DNA from: Tolypothrix bouteillei VB521301
GTDB lineage: Bacteria > Cyanobacteriota > Cyanobacteriia > Cyanobacteriales > Nostocaceae
NCBI RefSeq assembly: GCF_000760695.4
Contig: NZ_JHEG04000001.1
Span: forward strand, 6,888,204 to 6,952,203
Direction: 5' to 3'
Length of the DNA stretch: 64,000 nucleotides
The translations under genes were made by a program, and so were the position numbers. Below the pieces are notes generated by a model, which was not told the origin of the DNA, made no database searches, and saw only the letters and a list, made by a program, of their open reading frames with translations. Below are positions 45,963-54,765 of this stretch, piece by piece; the first letter of the stretch is position 1; each line of letters opens with the position of its first letter.

Positions 45963-46338
45963 CCCTTTTTTAAGAAGAGAAAATTTTTATACAACCACAT
46001 TTTTTTTATATAATTTTTATTTTAAACTTAATATAAAGAGAATTTAAAGATTTGATGAAGATTGTTTTTTTAAAGGCAGAAACCCTTGACTAAGTACTAA
46101 GAAGTTTTACTATTAGTGAACAGTAGTTTGATACACAGACTCAAGAAATGTTGCTTCGTCATTGAAATTATCTTTCAGGGATTTCAAATTTCATCAGAGT
46201 TTGCGTATTCAAACCAATTCTTTAAGGTTGCAAACAAGAGCCACAATTTTGGTACTTAAGGGTAGGCTTTGGAACCATAAAGACTTGGTACACTACGTTT
46301 TCACATAGCTAATAATTTGCTGTAGTTATTCTTATATA

Positions 46339-46458
46339 CAGCAATCCTATTTGATTTATAAAAAACAAGTTGAATGGCATTGCCTACTAAAAAATACGAT
46401 GTGGGCATTGCATACCATACAGTACCTAAAATTGTTGATAAATAATTTAGGATTGCTA
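46339..46458. mobile_element. Small inverted-repeat element upstream of the helix-turn-helix gene
   Basis: The ends CAGCAATCCTA and TAGGATTGCTA are inverted repeats with one mismatch, flanked by TA. The left end continues TTTGATTTATAAA exactly as at 35231. About 120 bp, no gene. It ends about 70 bp before the start of the helix-turn-helix gene and could affect its expression. Confidence 0.6.
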
Positions 46459-46527
46459 TATTGATGTTTTTAGGAATATTCCCAAGTGAAATTATTCCCA
46501 ACAATGGAAGAAAACCATTAGTAAAAC

Positions 46528-47118
46528 ATGAAGAATGTAGACAAGAAGATTGCAATAGATGGTCAGGTGTGCTATAAATTTTTAACACCTTTTCAGCGCA
46601 AAATTCTAATTAAGAATTTACAAACAAATTTACAGCCAGAATACCGTCGAAGGCTGGAAATTATGTTAATGGCAGACCAGGGGAAATCGCAAACTCAAAT
46701 CTGCGAGATATTAGGTTGTTCAAAAGAAATGGCGCGTTACTGGAGCACTGTGGCAAAAGCGGGGCTAGCACATAAATGGCAAGAACAACCGAAAGGCAGA
46801 CCCAAGACAGTTAATGACCAATACATTGAAAGATTAAAAGAATTGGTGAGATATAGCCCTCGCGAGTATGGATATGGATTTGATACGTGGACTGCTCAAT
46901 GGTTAAGCAAACATCTAGCTCAAGAATTGGGCATTGAAATTAGCGATCGCCATATCAATCGCTTGCTGAAAAAAATGGGACTTTCCAAAAAACAAAAAAG
47001 CTCTTCTAACAAAGCAGTCAGAAACCAGCCTAAGGATGCAGCGATCGCGATCGATGACTTGCAATCCAACGTTGAGCCAAGTTTCCATTGGTCATTCAAT
47101 TTAATTCAGCATAACTAG
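46528..47118 (+). CDS. IS630-type helix-turn-helix protein, probable regulator
   Basis: A 196-residue DNA-binding protein. Residues about 45-105 form a homeodomain-like helix-turn-helix (ADQGKSQTQICEILGCSKEM) and residues 115-165 a winged-helix domain (LKELVRYSPREYGYGFDTWT, SDRHINRLLKKMGLSKK). Both are those of IS630-family transposase N-termini, but the catalytic DDE domain is missing and the protein ends with an unrelated tail. It lies 400 bp upstream of the second exporter on the same strand. I read it as a domesticated regulator for the exporter unit; a truncated transposase remnant is the alternative. Confidence 0.7.
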   Translation: MKNVDKKIAIDGQVCYKFLTPFQRKILIKNLQTNLQPEYRRRLEIMLMADQGKSQTQICEILGCSKEMARYWSTVAKAGLAHKWQEQPKGRPKTVNDQYIERLKELVRYSPREYGYGFDTWTAQWLSKHLAQELGIEISDRHINRLLKKMGLSKKQKSSSNKAVRNQPKDAAIAIDDLQSNVEPSFHWSFNLIQHN

Positions 47119-47518
47119 TACACGAAGGCAGAAGTCCGCTCGTCAGAGGAGCCACTACAGTGGACGGGTTCCACAGGCTTCAGCAAGTGGTGAGTCCAGT
47201 CCTACAGGCGGTGAGACCAGTGCTGCAGGCGGGTTTCCCGCCGTAAGCGACTGGCGTATAGCCCTGCGGGCATAGCTTCGCATCGTGGAGCGTGTGCTTG
47301 CACATAGCGTCTGTGCTCCTGAGATACGCGTAAGAGCGTGGCAGAAGGTGCCAAAGTTTTGATTGACAGCTTTTTGCTTGTTACTAATGGTTGCTTTATT
47401 TACGCCAACCTGTACTAGTCAGTGGTTAGTAGATAGTCGTAAGTCGTTAGTAGTTAACAAATAACAACTAACCGCTGACCACTCACAATTAACCATTAAC
47501 AATTAACCATTAACCAAT
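47119..47518. repeat. Dispersed repeats upstream of the second exporter
   Basis: The spacer is made of repeat words. GTGGTGAGTCCAGTCCT and CGGGTTTCCC at 47187-47240 recur at 8440-8482. From about 47415 tandem STRR-like words such as AACAATTAACCATTAAC fill the space up to the start codon. No gene is seen. Confidence 0.65.
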
Positions 47519-50314
47519 ATGTTATCAGAGTTTTCTTTACAACAACTCGGTCAACAACTTATCAGTATCTTAGGTGAGAAACTTCCAGAACAAGAACTTG
47601 CTTCATACCAGACAATGGTAGAGATCGTAGAACCACCAGCAGCAAAGCAGTTTTGGCACTCAACAAATACTCATACTGGAATTTATATAGTCCTTACTGG
47701 AAAAGTAAGACTGCTAGATAGTTCTGGTAATTTAATTTCCACCCTCGAAGTCGGAGCATCATTTGGTGAAGTGACTCTTTTTCCAAACGAGAATTTCAGC
47801 CCCTATGCTGCTAGAGCTTCATATAACTTGAAGCTTTGCTATCTAAACAAACAAATCTTGCAAATTTTAATAAGTAAATATCCCAATATCCAAGCTCACT
47901 TGTTGGCTCGCGCAGAAAGTTGGGAGCGACTTCTAAATTCTTACCAACAAGAGGCGGACACATCATATCAAGATGTATCCATGACTTCTGGCTTAAAGAT
48001 TGACGAGCGAAAAAGCCATGACTACACTTCTGTTCCAATAACAGAGCGAAGGAAAGTCATTCCATTTCCCTCGCAGACCATAGCACAACCAAAACAAAAA
48101 AGATCGCGTGTTTACTTTCCCAATCCCAAAGTCAGAGTAGGGCAAATATGGGGACGACTGACGCGGCGCTATCCGTTCTTTGAACAACAAAGCCTTGCAG
48201 ACTGTGGTGTAGCCTGCTTGGTGATGATTGCTCGCTATTGGGGAAAGCGCCTGAGTGTCAATCGATTGCGAGAATTAGCCAATGTTAACCGTAGTGGAGC
48301 CTCTTTGCGTGCATTAGCAGCAGCAGCAGAAAGCATTGGTTTTTCTACCCGTCCTGTAAAAGCTAGTTTCGATAAATTAGCAGAACAACCCCTACCCGCG
48401 ATCGTGCATTGGGAAGGCAAACATTACATTGTCGTGTATGAAATTACTTCCAAATATGTGATTGTTGGCGATCCTGCTGTTGCTCAACGGAAGCTGAGCC
48501 ATGCAGAGTTCAAAAGGGGTTGGACGGGTTATGCATTGTTATTGCAACCTACAGCACGACTCAAAGAAAGCCAAGAAGCGAGTACGCCGTTTTGGCAGTT
48601 ATTCGAGTTAGTCAAACCACATACGACTGTTCTAGTAGAAGTCTTCTTGGCTTCTGTGTTTATTCAGGTTTTTGGGCTGGTCACACCTTTATTTACACAG
48701 TTGTTATTAGACCGAGTGATTATCCAAGGTAGCACCATTACCTTAACTGCTATTGGTCTGGGCTTGGTGATTTTTGGTTTGTTCCGCGTTGCGATGAACG
48801 GACTACGACAATATTTGCTGGATCACACGGCAAATCGAGTAGGAGTCTCTTTGTTGGTGGGGTTTATCAAACATACCTTCCGCTTACCCTTAGCCTTTTT
48901 TGAGTCTCGTTACGTTGGTGATATTATTTCTCGCGTTCAGGAGAATCAAAAAATTCAGCGCTTTCTTACGGGAGAAGCACTGTCCATAATTCTTGATTTG
49001 CTTACAGTAGTTGTTTATATAGGATTGATGTTTTGGTATAGCTGGCAAATGGCATTGCTAGTGCTATTGGTTATACCACCCTTTTTCCTATTAGCTCTGA
49101 TAACCACGCCTTTACTCCGCCGTATCAACCGTGAGGTGTTTAATGCTTTAAGCGAAGAGAACAGTTATTTGATTCAATCTCTGACGGGAATTCGTTCTAT
49201 CCGGTCAATGGCAATTGAGCAAACAGTTCGCTGGCGTTGGGAAGAACTCCTAAATCAGTTGATCAAAAAAATGTTTGGCGCTCAAGTCGTTGCAAACCAA
49301 CTACAAATTTTCAGTTCTACCATCGAATCTTTGGCAACGACAGGATTACTGTGGTTTGGAGCATGGTTAGTGATTCAAAACCAACTATCCATCGGGCAAC
49401 TTGTTGCTTTCAATATGCTGTTGGGTAATGTCATTCATCCTTTTCAGCGTCTAACAGTTCTGTGGAATCAATTGCAAGAAATTGTTGTAGCCACCGAGCG
49501 GATTAATGATGTTCTCGATGCAGAACCAGAAGAAGATTTACTTTTATCACCCCGCCAGTCCTTACCAAGACTTTGCGGTCACATTCGCTTCGAGAATGTC
49601 ACATTTCGCTACCATCCAGAAAGCGACACAAACATACTGGAAAACATTAACTTTGAAATCCAGCCCAATCAAACTGTAGCGGTTGTGGGGCGTAGCGGTT
49701 CTGGTAAAACTACGCTTTCTAAATTAATCTTGGGATTATATCCTCCCACTACAGGTAAAGTCTCGATAGATGGTCACGATGTAGCTAATATTTCTCTCAA
49801 ATCGCTGCGTTCTCAAATGGGTGTTGTTGACCAAGAGACTTTCTTATTTGGCGGTACGATTCGAGAAAACATCAGCATTGCTCACCCAGAAGCCACTCTA
49901 GAAGAAATTGTTGAGGCGGCGCGTTTAGCAGGCGCAGATGAATTTATTCGACAACTACCACTTGGCTACGAAACTCAAATTGGTGAAGGTGGCGGAATGC
50001 TTTCTGGCGGTCAACGTCAGCGTTTAGCGATCGCTCGTGCATTGTTAGGTAATCCCCAGTTCCTAATTTTTGATGAAGCCACCAGTCACCTAGATGCAGA
50101 ATCAGAACGTATCATTCAGAACAACTTGAAGACTATTCTCAAAGGACGTACTAGCTTGATTATTGCTCATCGCCTCTCTACCATACGCGATGCTGACTTG
50201 ATTTTGGTGTTAGACCAGGGGATTTTGATCGAAAGCGGTACTCATGATGAATTAGTCGCGAAAAAAGGACATTATTACTACCTCAATCAAAAACAACTCA
50301 CTCAAGCAGGTTGA
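47519..50314 (+). CDS. Peptidase-containing ABC exporter (PCAT) with cyclic-nucleotide-binding-like domain
   Basis: A 931-residue paralogue of the exporter at 20472. Order: cyclic-nucleotide-binding-like domain (about 30-130), short linker, C39 peptidase with Cys229 (LADCGVACL), His302 and Asp318, transmembrane domain (about 355-630) and ATPase (Walker A GRSGSGKT near 724, LSGGQRQ, LIFDEATSH). It lacks about 90 residues between the regulatory domain and the peptidase that the first exporter has. All catalytic residues are present. It begins a unit with HlyD and PpiC-like genes and is followed by two convergent short GG peptides. Role: leader cleavage and secretion of small peptides at the inner membrane. 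Confidence 0.93.
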   Translation: MLSEFSLQQLGQQLISILGEKLPEQELASYQTMVEIVEPPAAKQFWHSTNTHTGIYIVLTGKVRLLDSSGNLISTLEVGASFGEVTLFPNENFSPYAARASYNLKLCYLNKQILQILISKYPNIQAHLLARAESWERLLNSYQQEADTSYQDVSMTSGLKIDERKSHDYTSVPITERRKVIPFPSQTIAQPKQKRSRVYFPNPKVRVGQIWGRLTRRYPFFEQQSLADCGVACLVMIARYWGKRLSVNRLRELANVNRSGASLRALAAAAESIGFSTRPVKASFDKLAEQPLPAIVHWEGKHYIVVYEITSKYVIVGDPAVAQRKLSHAEFKRGWTGYALLLQPTARLKESQEASTPFWQLFELVKPHTTVLVEVFLASVFIQVFGLVTPLFTQLLLDRVIIQGSTITLTAIGLGLVIFGLFRVAMNGLRQYLLDHTANRVGVSLLVGFIKHTFRLPLAFFESRYVGDIISRVQENQKIQRFLTGEALSIILDLLTVVVYIGLMFWYSWQMALLVLLVIPPFFLLALITTPLLRRINREVFNALSEENSYLIQSLTGIRSIRSMAIEQTVRWRWEELLNQLIKKMFGAQVVANQLQIFSSTIESLATTGLLWFGAWLVIQNQLSIGQLVAFNMLLGNVIHPFQRLTVLWNQLQEIVVATERINDVLDAEPEEDLLLSPRQSLPRLCGHIRFENVTFRYHPESDTNILENINFEIQPNQTVAVVGRSGSGKTTLSKLILGLYPPTTGKVSIDGHDVANISLKSLRSQMGVVDQETFLFGGTIRENISIAHPEATLEEIVEAARLAGADEFIRQLPLGYETQIGEGGGMLSGGQRQRLAIARALLGNPQFLIFDEATSHLDAESERIIQNNLKTILKGRTSLIIAHRLSTIRDADLILVLDQGILIESGTHDELVAKKGHYYYLNQKQLTQAG

Positions 50315-50493
50315 GTCATTTGTCACTGGTCACCGATCGGTTTTGTTGGGTTTCGTTCCTCAAACGCCACATCGCTCAACGGGGGGAACCCTCCGCAGTT
50401 GCTTCAACGGGGGGAACCCCCGCAACGCACTGCTCTCCACACGCGAGTGGCTCCCCAACCTACGGTCACTTCCTCATTCTCTATCCCCTTCAT

Positions 50494-52035
50494 ATGGCTA
50501 ATCTATCTAATAATTCATCATCAACATTCTCTCCCTCTGAGGAGCGACAAATAACTGACACAGCCCTAAATTCAGTTAAGGAAGCTCGTCCTGTAAAAGA
50601 GCATTCTAGCGATTGGTTTTACGGTACTGAGGAACTCTTAGATGCTTTACCAAAACGTTGGACGCGCTCTTTGCTGTATATGCTTGTGGTTTTTAGTGCG
50701 ATCGCTTTACCTTGGGCGATGTTTTCAAAAGTCGATGAGACGGGAAGTGCTAGAGGACGTATCGAACCACTCGGCGCAGCACAAAGATTGGATACTCAAG
50801 TCAGTGGAAGTGTCACTGCGGTTAAAGTTAAAGAAGGAGAATTGGTAAAAGCGGGACAAGTTTTAGTAGAACTGGAGTCAGATGTCTTAAAAACTGATTT
50901 GCAGCAGACACGTGCAAAGCTCGAAGGACAAAAAAATCGGTTGGCGCAACAAAATTTACTCAAAAATCAACTCTTACTGGCTATTAGTGTCCAACAACAA
51001 CAAAACCAATCTCAAGAATTAGAAAAGATTGCTCAACTTAATCAAGCAAAGCAAAACCTGGATGCAAAACAAAGCACTTATAACTTACTAAAATTGGAGA
51101 AACTTGCTTTGGTTGACCAAGCAAAGCAAAACCTAATTTCTACCCAGACTGTCCATAACTTAGCCACAATTCGCTGGAATCGCGATTTAAAAGAAGTCCA
51201 ACGCTATCAAAAGCTGTTACAAAAGGGCGCAATTGCCGAAATCAAAATCGTGGAACTGGAAAAAGCCGCAGAAGAAAGCCAAAGGTTGCACGAGCAAACT
51301 CAATCGGATATTAAACAAGCTCGGTTGCGTCTGGCTGAGGAGCAAAACCGCTATCAGACGATTATGCGTCAAGCACAAGCAGACATTGAACAAGCAAAAC
51401 TGAGACTTGTCGAACAACAAAGTAGTTATAAAAGTGTGCTTCATACTGGCAAATTGGCTTTGTTGAAAAATCAGGAACAACTCAAAGATTTGCAAACACA
51501 AATAACTAGCTTGCGTTCTGAGATTGCTCAAACAAACAGCCAGATAACATCCTTAAAGCTTCAGTTAGAGCAGCGAATTGTTAAATCTCCTGTAGATGGA
51601 GTCATTTTTGAATTACCTATTGAGAAGCCAGGAGCCGTAGTGCAACCAGGTCAGATGATAGCCCAAATAGCCCCAAAAGAATCTCCTTTTGTACTTAGAG
51701 CCTCTATACCCAGCCAAAATACTGGTTTCTTGAAAGTGGGTAATAAAGTGAAAATCAAGTTTGACGCGTATCCTTTTCAAGATTATGGAGTCGTCTCCGG
51801 ACGTGTCAGTAGAATTTCACCAGACTCCAAACTTCAGGATACAAATCAAGGCAAAATGGAAACTTTTGAATTGGATATTACTCTAGATTCGTTTGATATC
51901 CAAACTGGCAATAAACGCATTCCTTTAACCCCCGGTCAGACAGCAACAGCAGAAGTCATTACTCGACAACGTCGAGTTATTGATTTCATCTTAGATCCAT
52001 TTAAGAAGCTACAAAAAGGCGGGTTAGAACTTTAG
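50494..52035 (+). CDS. HlyD family membrane fusion protein (exporter adaptor)
   Basis: The adaptor of the second exporter, 513 residues, closely matching the one at 23593: cytoplasmic tail with DWFYGTEELLDALPKRWTRS, one membrane helix (LLYMLVVFSAIALPWAM), lipoyl-like halves (GSVTAVKVKEGELVKAGQ and QRIVKSPVDGVIFELPIEKP), long coiled coil between them and a C-terminal beta-barrel. The open frame begins at 50311, but that leading part runs through a CAACGGGGGGAACC-type repeat; ATG at 50494 gives MANLSNNSSSTFSPSEE, comparable to MPQPFSNSSSTVSQTEQ of the paralogue. It lies about 180 bp after the exporter and 100 bp before the PpiC-like gene. Confidence 0.92.
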   Translation: MANLSNNSSSTFSPSEERQITDTALNSVKEARPVKEHSSDWFYGTEELLDALPKRWTRSLLYMLVVFSAIALPWAMFSKVDETGSARGRIEPLGAAQRLDTQVSGSVTAVKVKEGELVKAGQVLVELESDVLKTDLQQTRAKLEGQKNRLAQQNLLKNQLLLAISVQQQQNQSQELEKIAQLNQAKQNLDAKQSTYNLLKLEKLALVDQAKQNLISTQTVHNLATIRWNRDLKEVQRYQKLLQKGAIAEIKIVELEKAAEESQRLHEQTQSDIKQARLRLAEEQNRYQTIMRQAQADIEQAKLRLVEQQSSYKSVLHTGKLALLKNQEQLKDLQTQITSLRSEIAQTNSQITSLKLQLEQRIVKSPVDGVIFELPIEKPGAVVQPGQMIAQIAPKESPFVLRASIPSQNTGFLKVGNKVKIKFDAYPFQDYGVVSGRVSRISPDSKLQDTNQGKMETFELDITLDSFDIQTGNKRIPLTPGQTATAEVITRQRRVIDFILDPFKKLQKGGLEL

Positions 52036-52134
52036 CGATTGGTGAGTTGTTAATTGTTAGTGGTTAGTGGGTATTTGAACATAAAAACTGGCAACCAACC
52101 ACTAACAGCGTTAATTTTTTGGAGGAATTGAATC

Positions 52135-52920
52135 ATGTTAAGTTGTTTGAATATCTCCCTTAATGATATCCTTTTTCAGTTGAAAGTTTCCTATCAAATG
52201 CCAGGATTAATAGAAGCGATCGCCGCTCGTAAAATTATTATGAATTCTGCTCGAGAAGCAGGTATTCAAGTCGATATAACCTCACTACAACAAGCAGCAG
52301 ATAGCTTGCGATTAGCCAACAATTTGCTGAAAGCAGAAGATACCTGGGCGTGGCTGCAAAAACATCATCTTACTTTAGAGGAATTTGAACAATTAGCAGA
52401 AACAAATCTGTTGTCTGCACAATTAGCTAACCATTTATTTGCAGACAAAGTTGAACCCTTCTTTTACGAACATCAACTGGATTACTTGGCTGCTGTTACC
52501 TATGAAGTTGTCTTAGACGATGAAGATGTAGCCTGTGAGCTTTTTTATGCTCTTATAGAGCGCGAAATCAGTTTCCAAGAAGTAGCCCGTAAATATATCA
52601 AAAATCCCGAACTACGTCGTGCTGGTGGATATCGCGGTGTACGATATCGTACTAACTTTCCAGCGGAAATCGCTGCTCTTGTCTTTGCTGCAAATCCCCC
52701 ACAATTACTCAAACCCATAGTAACTTCTCAAGGTGTTCATCTCTTGAGTGTTGAGGAAATTATTCAACCGGAATTAAATCAGCAACTGCATTTTAAGATT
52801 ATGACTGATTTGTTTTCTGCATGGTTAAAGGAACAAATTGCGGAAATAGAAATTGTCACGCAGTTTGAACCAGATTCTTCTTATTCTCAAACCGTCCCAG
52901 AACTTTTAAAACTTGCTTAA
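52135..52920 (+). CDS. PpiC/SurA-like peptidylprolyl isomerase family protein
   Basis: A 261-residue exporter-associated protein closely related to the one at 25209: helical N-terminal half (AIAARKIIMNSAREAGIQVD), then a parvulin-like half (CELFYALIEREISFQEVARK, RAGGYRGVRYRTNF, IVTSQGVHLLSVEE). GGAGG lies before the ATG. It is the last gene of the second exporter unit, ending before a bidirectional terminator. It is probably a cytosolic chaperone for the peptides; parvulin activity has not been shown by the sequence alone. Confidence 0.87.
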   Translation: MLSCLNISLNDILFQLKVSYQMPGLIEAIAARKIIMNSAREAGIQVDITSLQQAADSLRLANNLLKAEDTWAWLQKHHLTLEEFEQLAETNLLSAQLANHLFADKVEPFFYEHQLDYLAAVTYEVVLDDEDVACELFYALIEREISFQEVARKYIKNPELRRAGGYRGVRYRTNFPAEIAALVFAANPPQLLKPIVTSQGVHLLSVEEIIQPELNQQLHFKIMTDLFSAWLKEQIAEIEIVTQFEPDSSYSQTVPELLKLA

Positions 52921-53128
52921 AAGTAGTTTATAAAATTCAATATGTATTTACTATGGTGCGTTAGCAGAAGCTGAACGCACCATTGTCTCACTTTGCTTGA
53001 TTTACCTCTCCCTCTAAAAATACCGATTTTTGTAAAATAGGTAGTGAACCTTACGCTTTATGGTAATTTTTTAACGGAAAGGAAACTATTTGATTATTCC
53101 ATCAGCTTCAGATACGCTCGTTCAAAAA

Positions 53129-53154
53129 CCCGGTTTCTTTTATAAGAAACCGGG
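53129..53154. terminator. Bidirectional hairpin terminator
   Basis: CCGGTTTCTT and AAGAAACCGG form a 10-bp stem around a four-base loop. AAAA runs before and TTTT after allow use in both directions. It lies between the PpiC-like gene (plus) and the small peptide gene (minus), where convergent transcripts should end. Confidence 0.8.
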
Positions 53155-53172
53155 GTTTTAAATTTTACTTCT

Positions 53173-53376
53173 TTATTTTGAGGACTGATTTGTAACGATG
53201 AGGTAAATCAAGTAAGCTGCAAATGCTTTTAATAATGTGGTAGCAAATATCTGAAAAGCATTACCACCAAATACAGCTACACACTCGTTTTCAGAAAGAT
53301 CGTTTAGAAAAGTATCAGAACCAGATAAAACCCGGTCATTAGCACTGGATAAATCAGAAATTGTAATTTTAGCCAT
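53173..53376 (-). CDS. Short double-glycine peptide with hydrophobic core (ITISDL type)
   Basis: A 67-residue precursor: leader MAKITISDLSSANDRVLSGS to ECVAVFGG (GG at 37-38), then a 29-residue hydrophobic core (FQIFATTLLKAFAAYLIYLI) that could insert in a membrane. The leader shares ITISDL with the gene at 53785 and ISDL with the four MIISDL peptides. It converges on the second exporter unit. This looks like a class II bacteriocin-like peptide that the exporter would cut and secrete. No immunity gene is evident nearby. Confidence 0.72.
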   Translation of the reverse strand: MAKITISDLSSANDRVLSGSDTFLNDLSENECVAVFGGNAFQIFATTLLKAFAAYLIYLIVTNQSSK

Positions 53377-53784
53377 TATTGTTGTTAAATGAATGATTAA
53401 ATCTCTGTACTACTCCTGTTCCACTAGAAGATTACCTATTGAAATGAACTGTAGTCGAAGTCAAGGAGATGAAGAAAGAAGAAAAGAAAATTTGTAATCT
53501 CGTAGCGGTCAGGGGGTACTTTATATTGTTGAAGAAATTTATAGGAAGAAGAATGACGTGCATTTTTTCACAAGAGCTGACTGTATGGATTCAAAATCCC
53601 AAGCCTATAAGTTGTTTGTTTTAGGTTGGAGCTAGAATCCCCAACCTAAAACCAAACTTCTTCCTTCTTTCTTCATTTAATCAAAAGGTCAGTTATACTA
53701 TTTGTATATACAATTGCTATTTTTAAGACATGAATTAGCAAAAAGACAAAGTAGTATAACATTCCCGATTGTTGGTAATTTGAA
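53377..53784. other. Spacer between the two minus-strand peptide genes
   Basis: About 400 bp, no gene seen. It should contain the promoter for the peptide gene at 53173 and perhaps a terminator of the one at 53785. An imperfect inverted pair GGTTGGAGCTAGAATCCCCAACC lies at about 53624-53646. Confidence 0.5.
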
Positions 53785-54000
53785 TTATTTAACCAACTGG
53801 TAAATAGCTAAAATGCCTGTTCCTTTTAAGAAAGTATTTTGCAGGATTTTAGCTATTTCTACTACAAAGCCACCGTAGCCCAATACAAAAGAAGTGAGTG
53901 CATCAAAACCACCATTCACACAAGTAGTTTCTGCTTCTGCTACTTCATTAATAAAAGATTCAGAGTTTACTGTCAAGTCTGAAATTGTAATTCTAGACAT
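53785..54000 (-). CDS. Short double-glycine peptide with hydrophobic core (ITISDL type)
   Basis: A 71-residue precursor: leader MSRITISDLTVNSESFINEV to TTCVNGG (GG at 30-31), then a 40-residue core (FDALTSFVLGYGGFVVEIAK) that is hydrophobic with two Lys-containing helices. It shares the leader with the gene at 53173, and the cores differ, so two separate products of one leader family are likely. It contains GYGG but not the LYG/MYG context of the spliceotide precursor. Probable cargo of the exporter at 47519. Confidence 0.72.
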   Translation of the reverse strand: MSRITISDLTVNSESFINEVAEAETTCVNGGFDALTSFVLGYGGFVVEIAKILQNTFLKGTGILAIYQLVK

Positions 54001-54765
54001 AATGTATTACTTCCCTAAGATGTATTGTTGTTTTGCTTAAGCACTTGGTTGCTTAACCGTTGTATATATATTGAGCGATTTCAATTGTGAATTCAAGGTT
54101 TAAAAATTAGATTTTTGGACATAAATCCAGGCAAAAATATCTGGCATTTCTTTCTAAAATACAGCGGATTTCAACTTGGTGAGGTACAAAAATTACCCCC
54201 TCTGTCTCCCCCCTAGTAAGGTTACAATGGTGTACAGATTTCTAGAAAAGAGATGAAACATCGTCAAAAGAGAGAATTGGAATGAAGTTCCCCCCTTTTT
54301 TAAGGGGGGTTAGGGGGGATCGAAACCGCAATGAATGCACTCTGTAAGACTTCGTACACTACCTTAGCTTGGTAAGGGGGATGAAAGGGTGTACTTGATT
54401 CAGATGCAAAGCGCTGTAAGTTTTTTTAGCAAATTGAATAGAAATATAACTATTTTTATCTACTAATGCTAATTCATCTATTGACTCAGCTATTCCTTTT
54501 TTTTAGGGGTTCATAGAAACGATCTATACTGTAAGCTTCGATCCTCTTGGCTAATTCTTTTAAGACAAAAATCCAGGATATTTTGTTCGTAAAACTTATT
54601 TCTGTAAAATACTCCCTTCATCCATTTATAGATGGGGTAACAATTAAAAAGTCCCTCTCCGAGTGGGAGAGGGACTGGAGATGAAGATTTTTTCATGCCA
54701 AGCATGAAATTTTTCGATCGAGGTGAGTTTGGATCAAAGTTGCCGAAAATCTAACTATTAATTGA
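54001..54765. other. Intergenic region with a small inverted-repeat element
   Basis: About 765 bp. It has an element at 54217-54377 and a possible terminator for the M16 gene pair near 54645-54680 (AGTCCCTCTCC / GGAGAGGGACT). A short minus-strand frame at 54511-54705 overlaps that hairpin and is not convincing. Confidence 0.55.
54217..54377. mobile_element. Small inverted-repeat element, family copy 2
   Basis: Ends AAGGTTACAATGGTGTAC and GTACACTACCTTAGCTTGG are imperfect inverted repeats. The inside (TTAAGGGGGGTTAGGGGG, then GATCGAAAC) matches the reverse complement of the element at 45816-45962, so it is a second copy in opposite orientation. Confidence 0.6.

Larger units (their letters stand above)
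45114..46527. other. Repeat-rich intergenic region with three small elements
   Basis: About 1.4 kb between divergent genes, no credible coding frame. It contains a 128-bp element with TA flanks (45465-45592), a second inverted-repeat element (45816-45962) and a third (46339-46458). Confidence 0.6.

Noticed and set aside
45812..46000. 62-codon minus-strand frame
   Set aside because: It coincides with the inverted-repeat element and is Pro/Gly-rich because of CCCCCC/GGGGGG runs.
53785..54000. Spliceotide motif in the minus-strand peptide (GYGG)
   Set aside because: A single GYG in a hydrophobic core without the QPxYG(V/I) context, far from the radical SAM gene.
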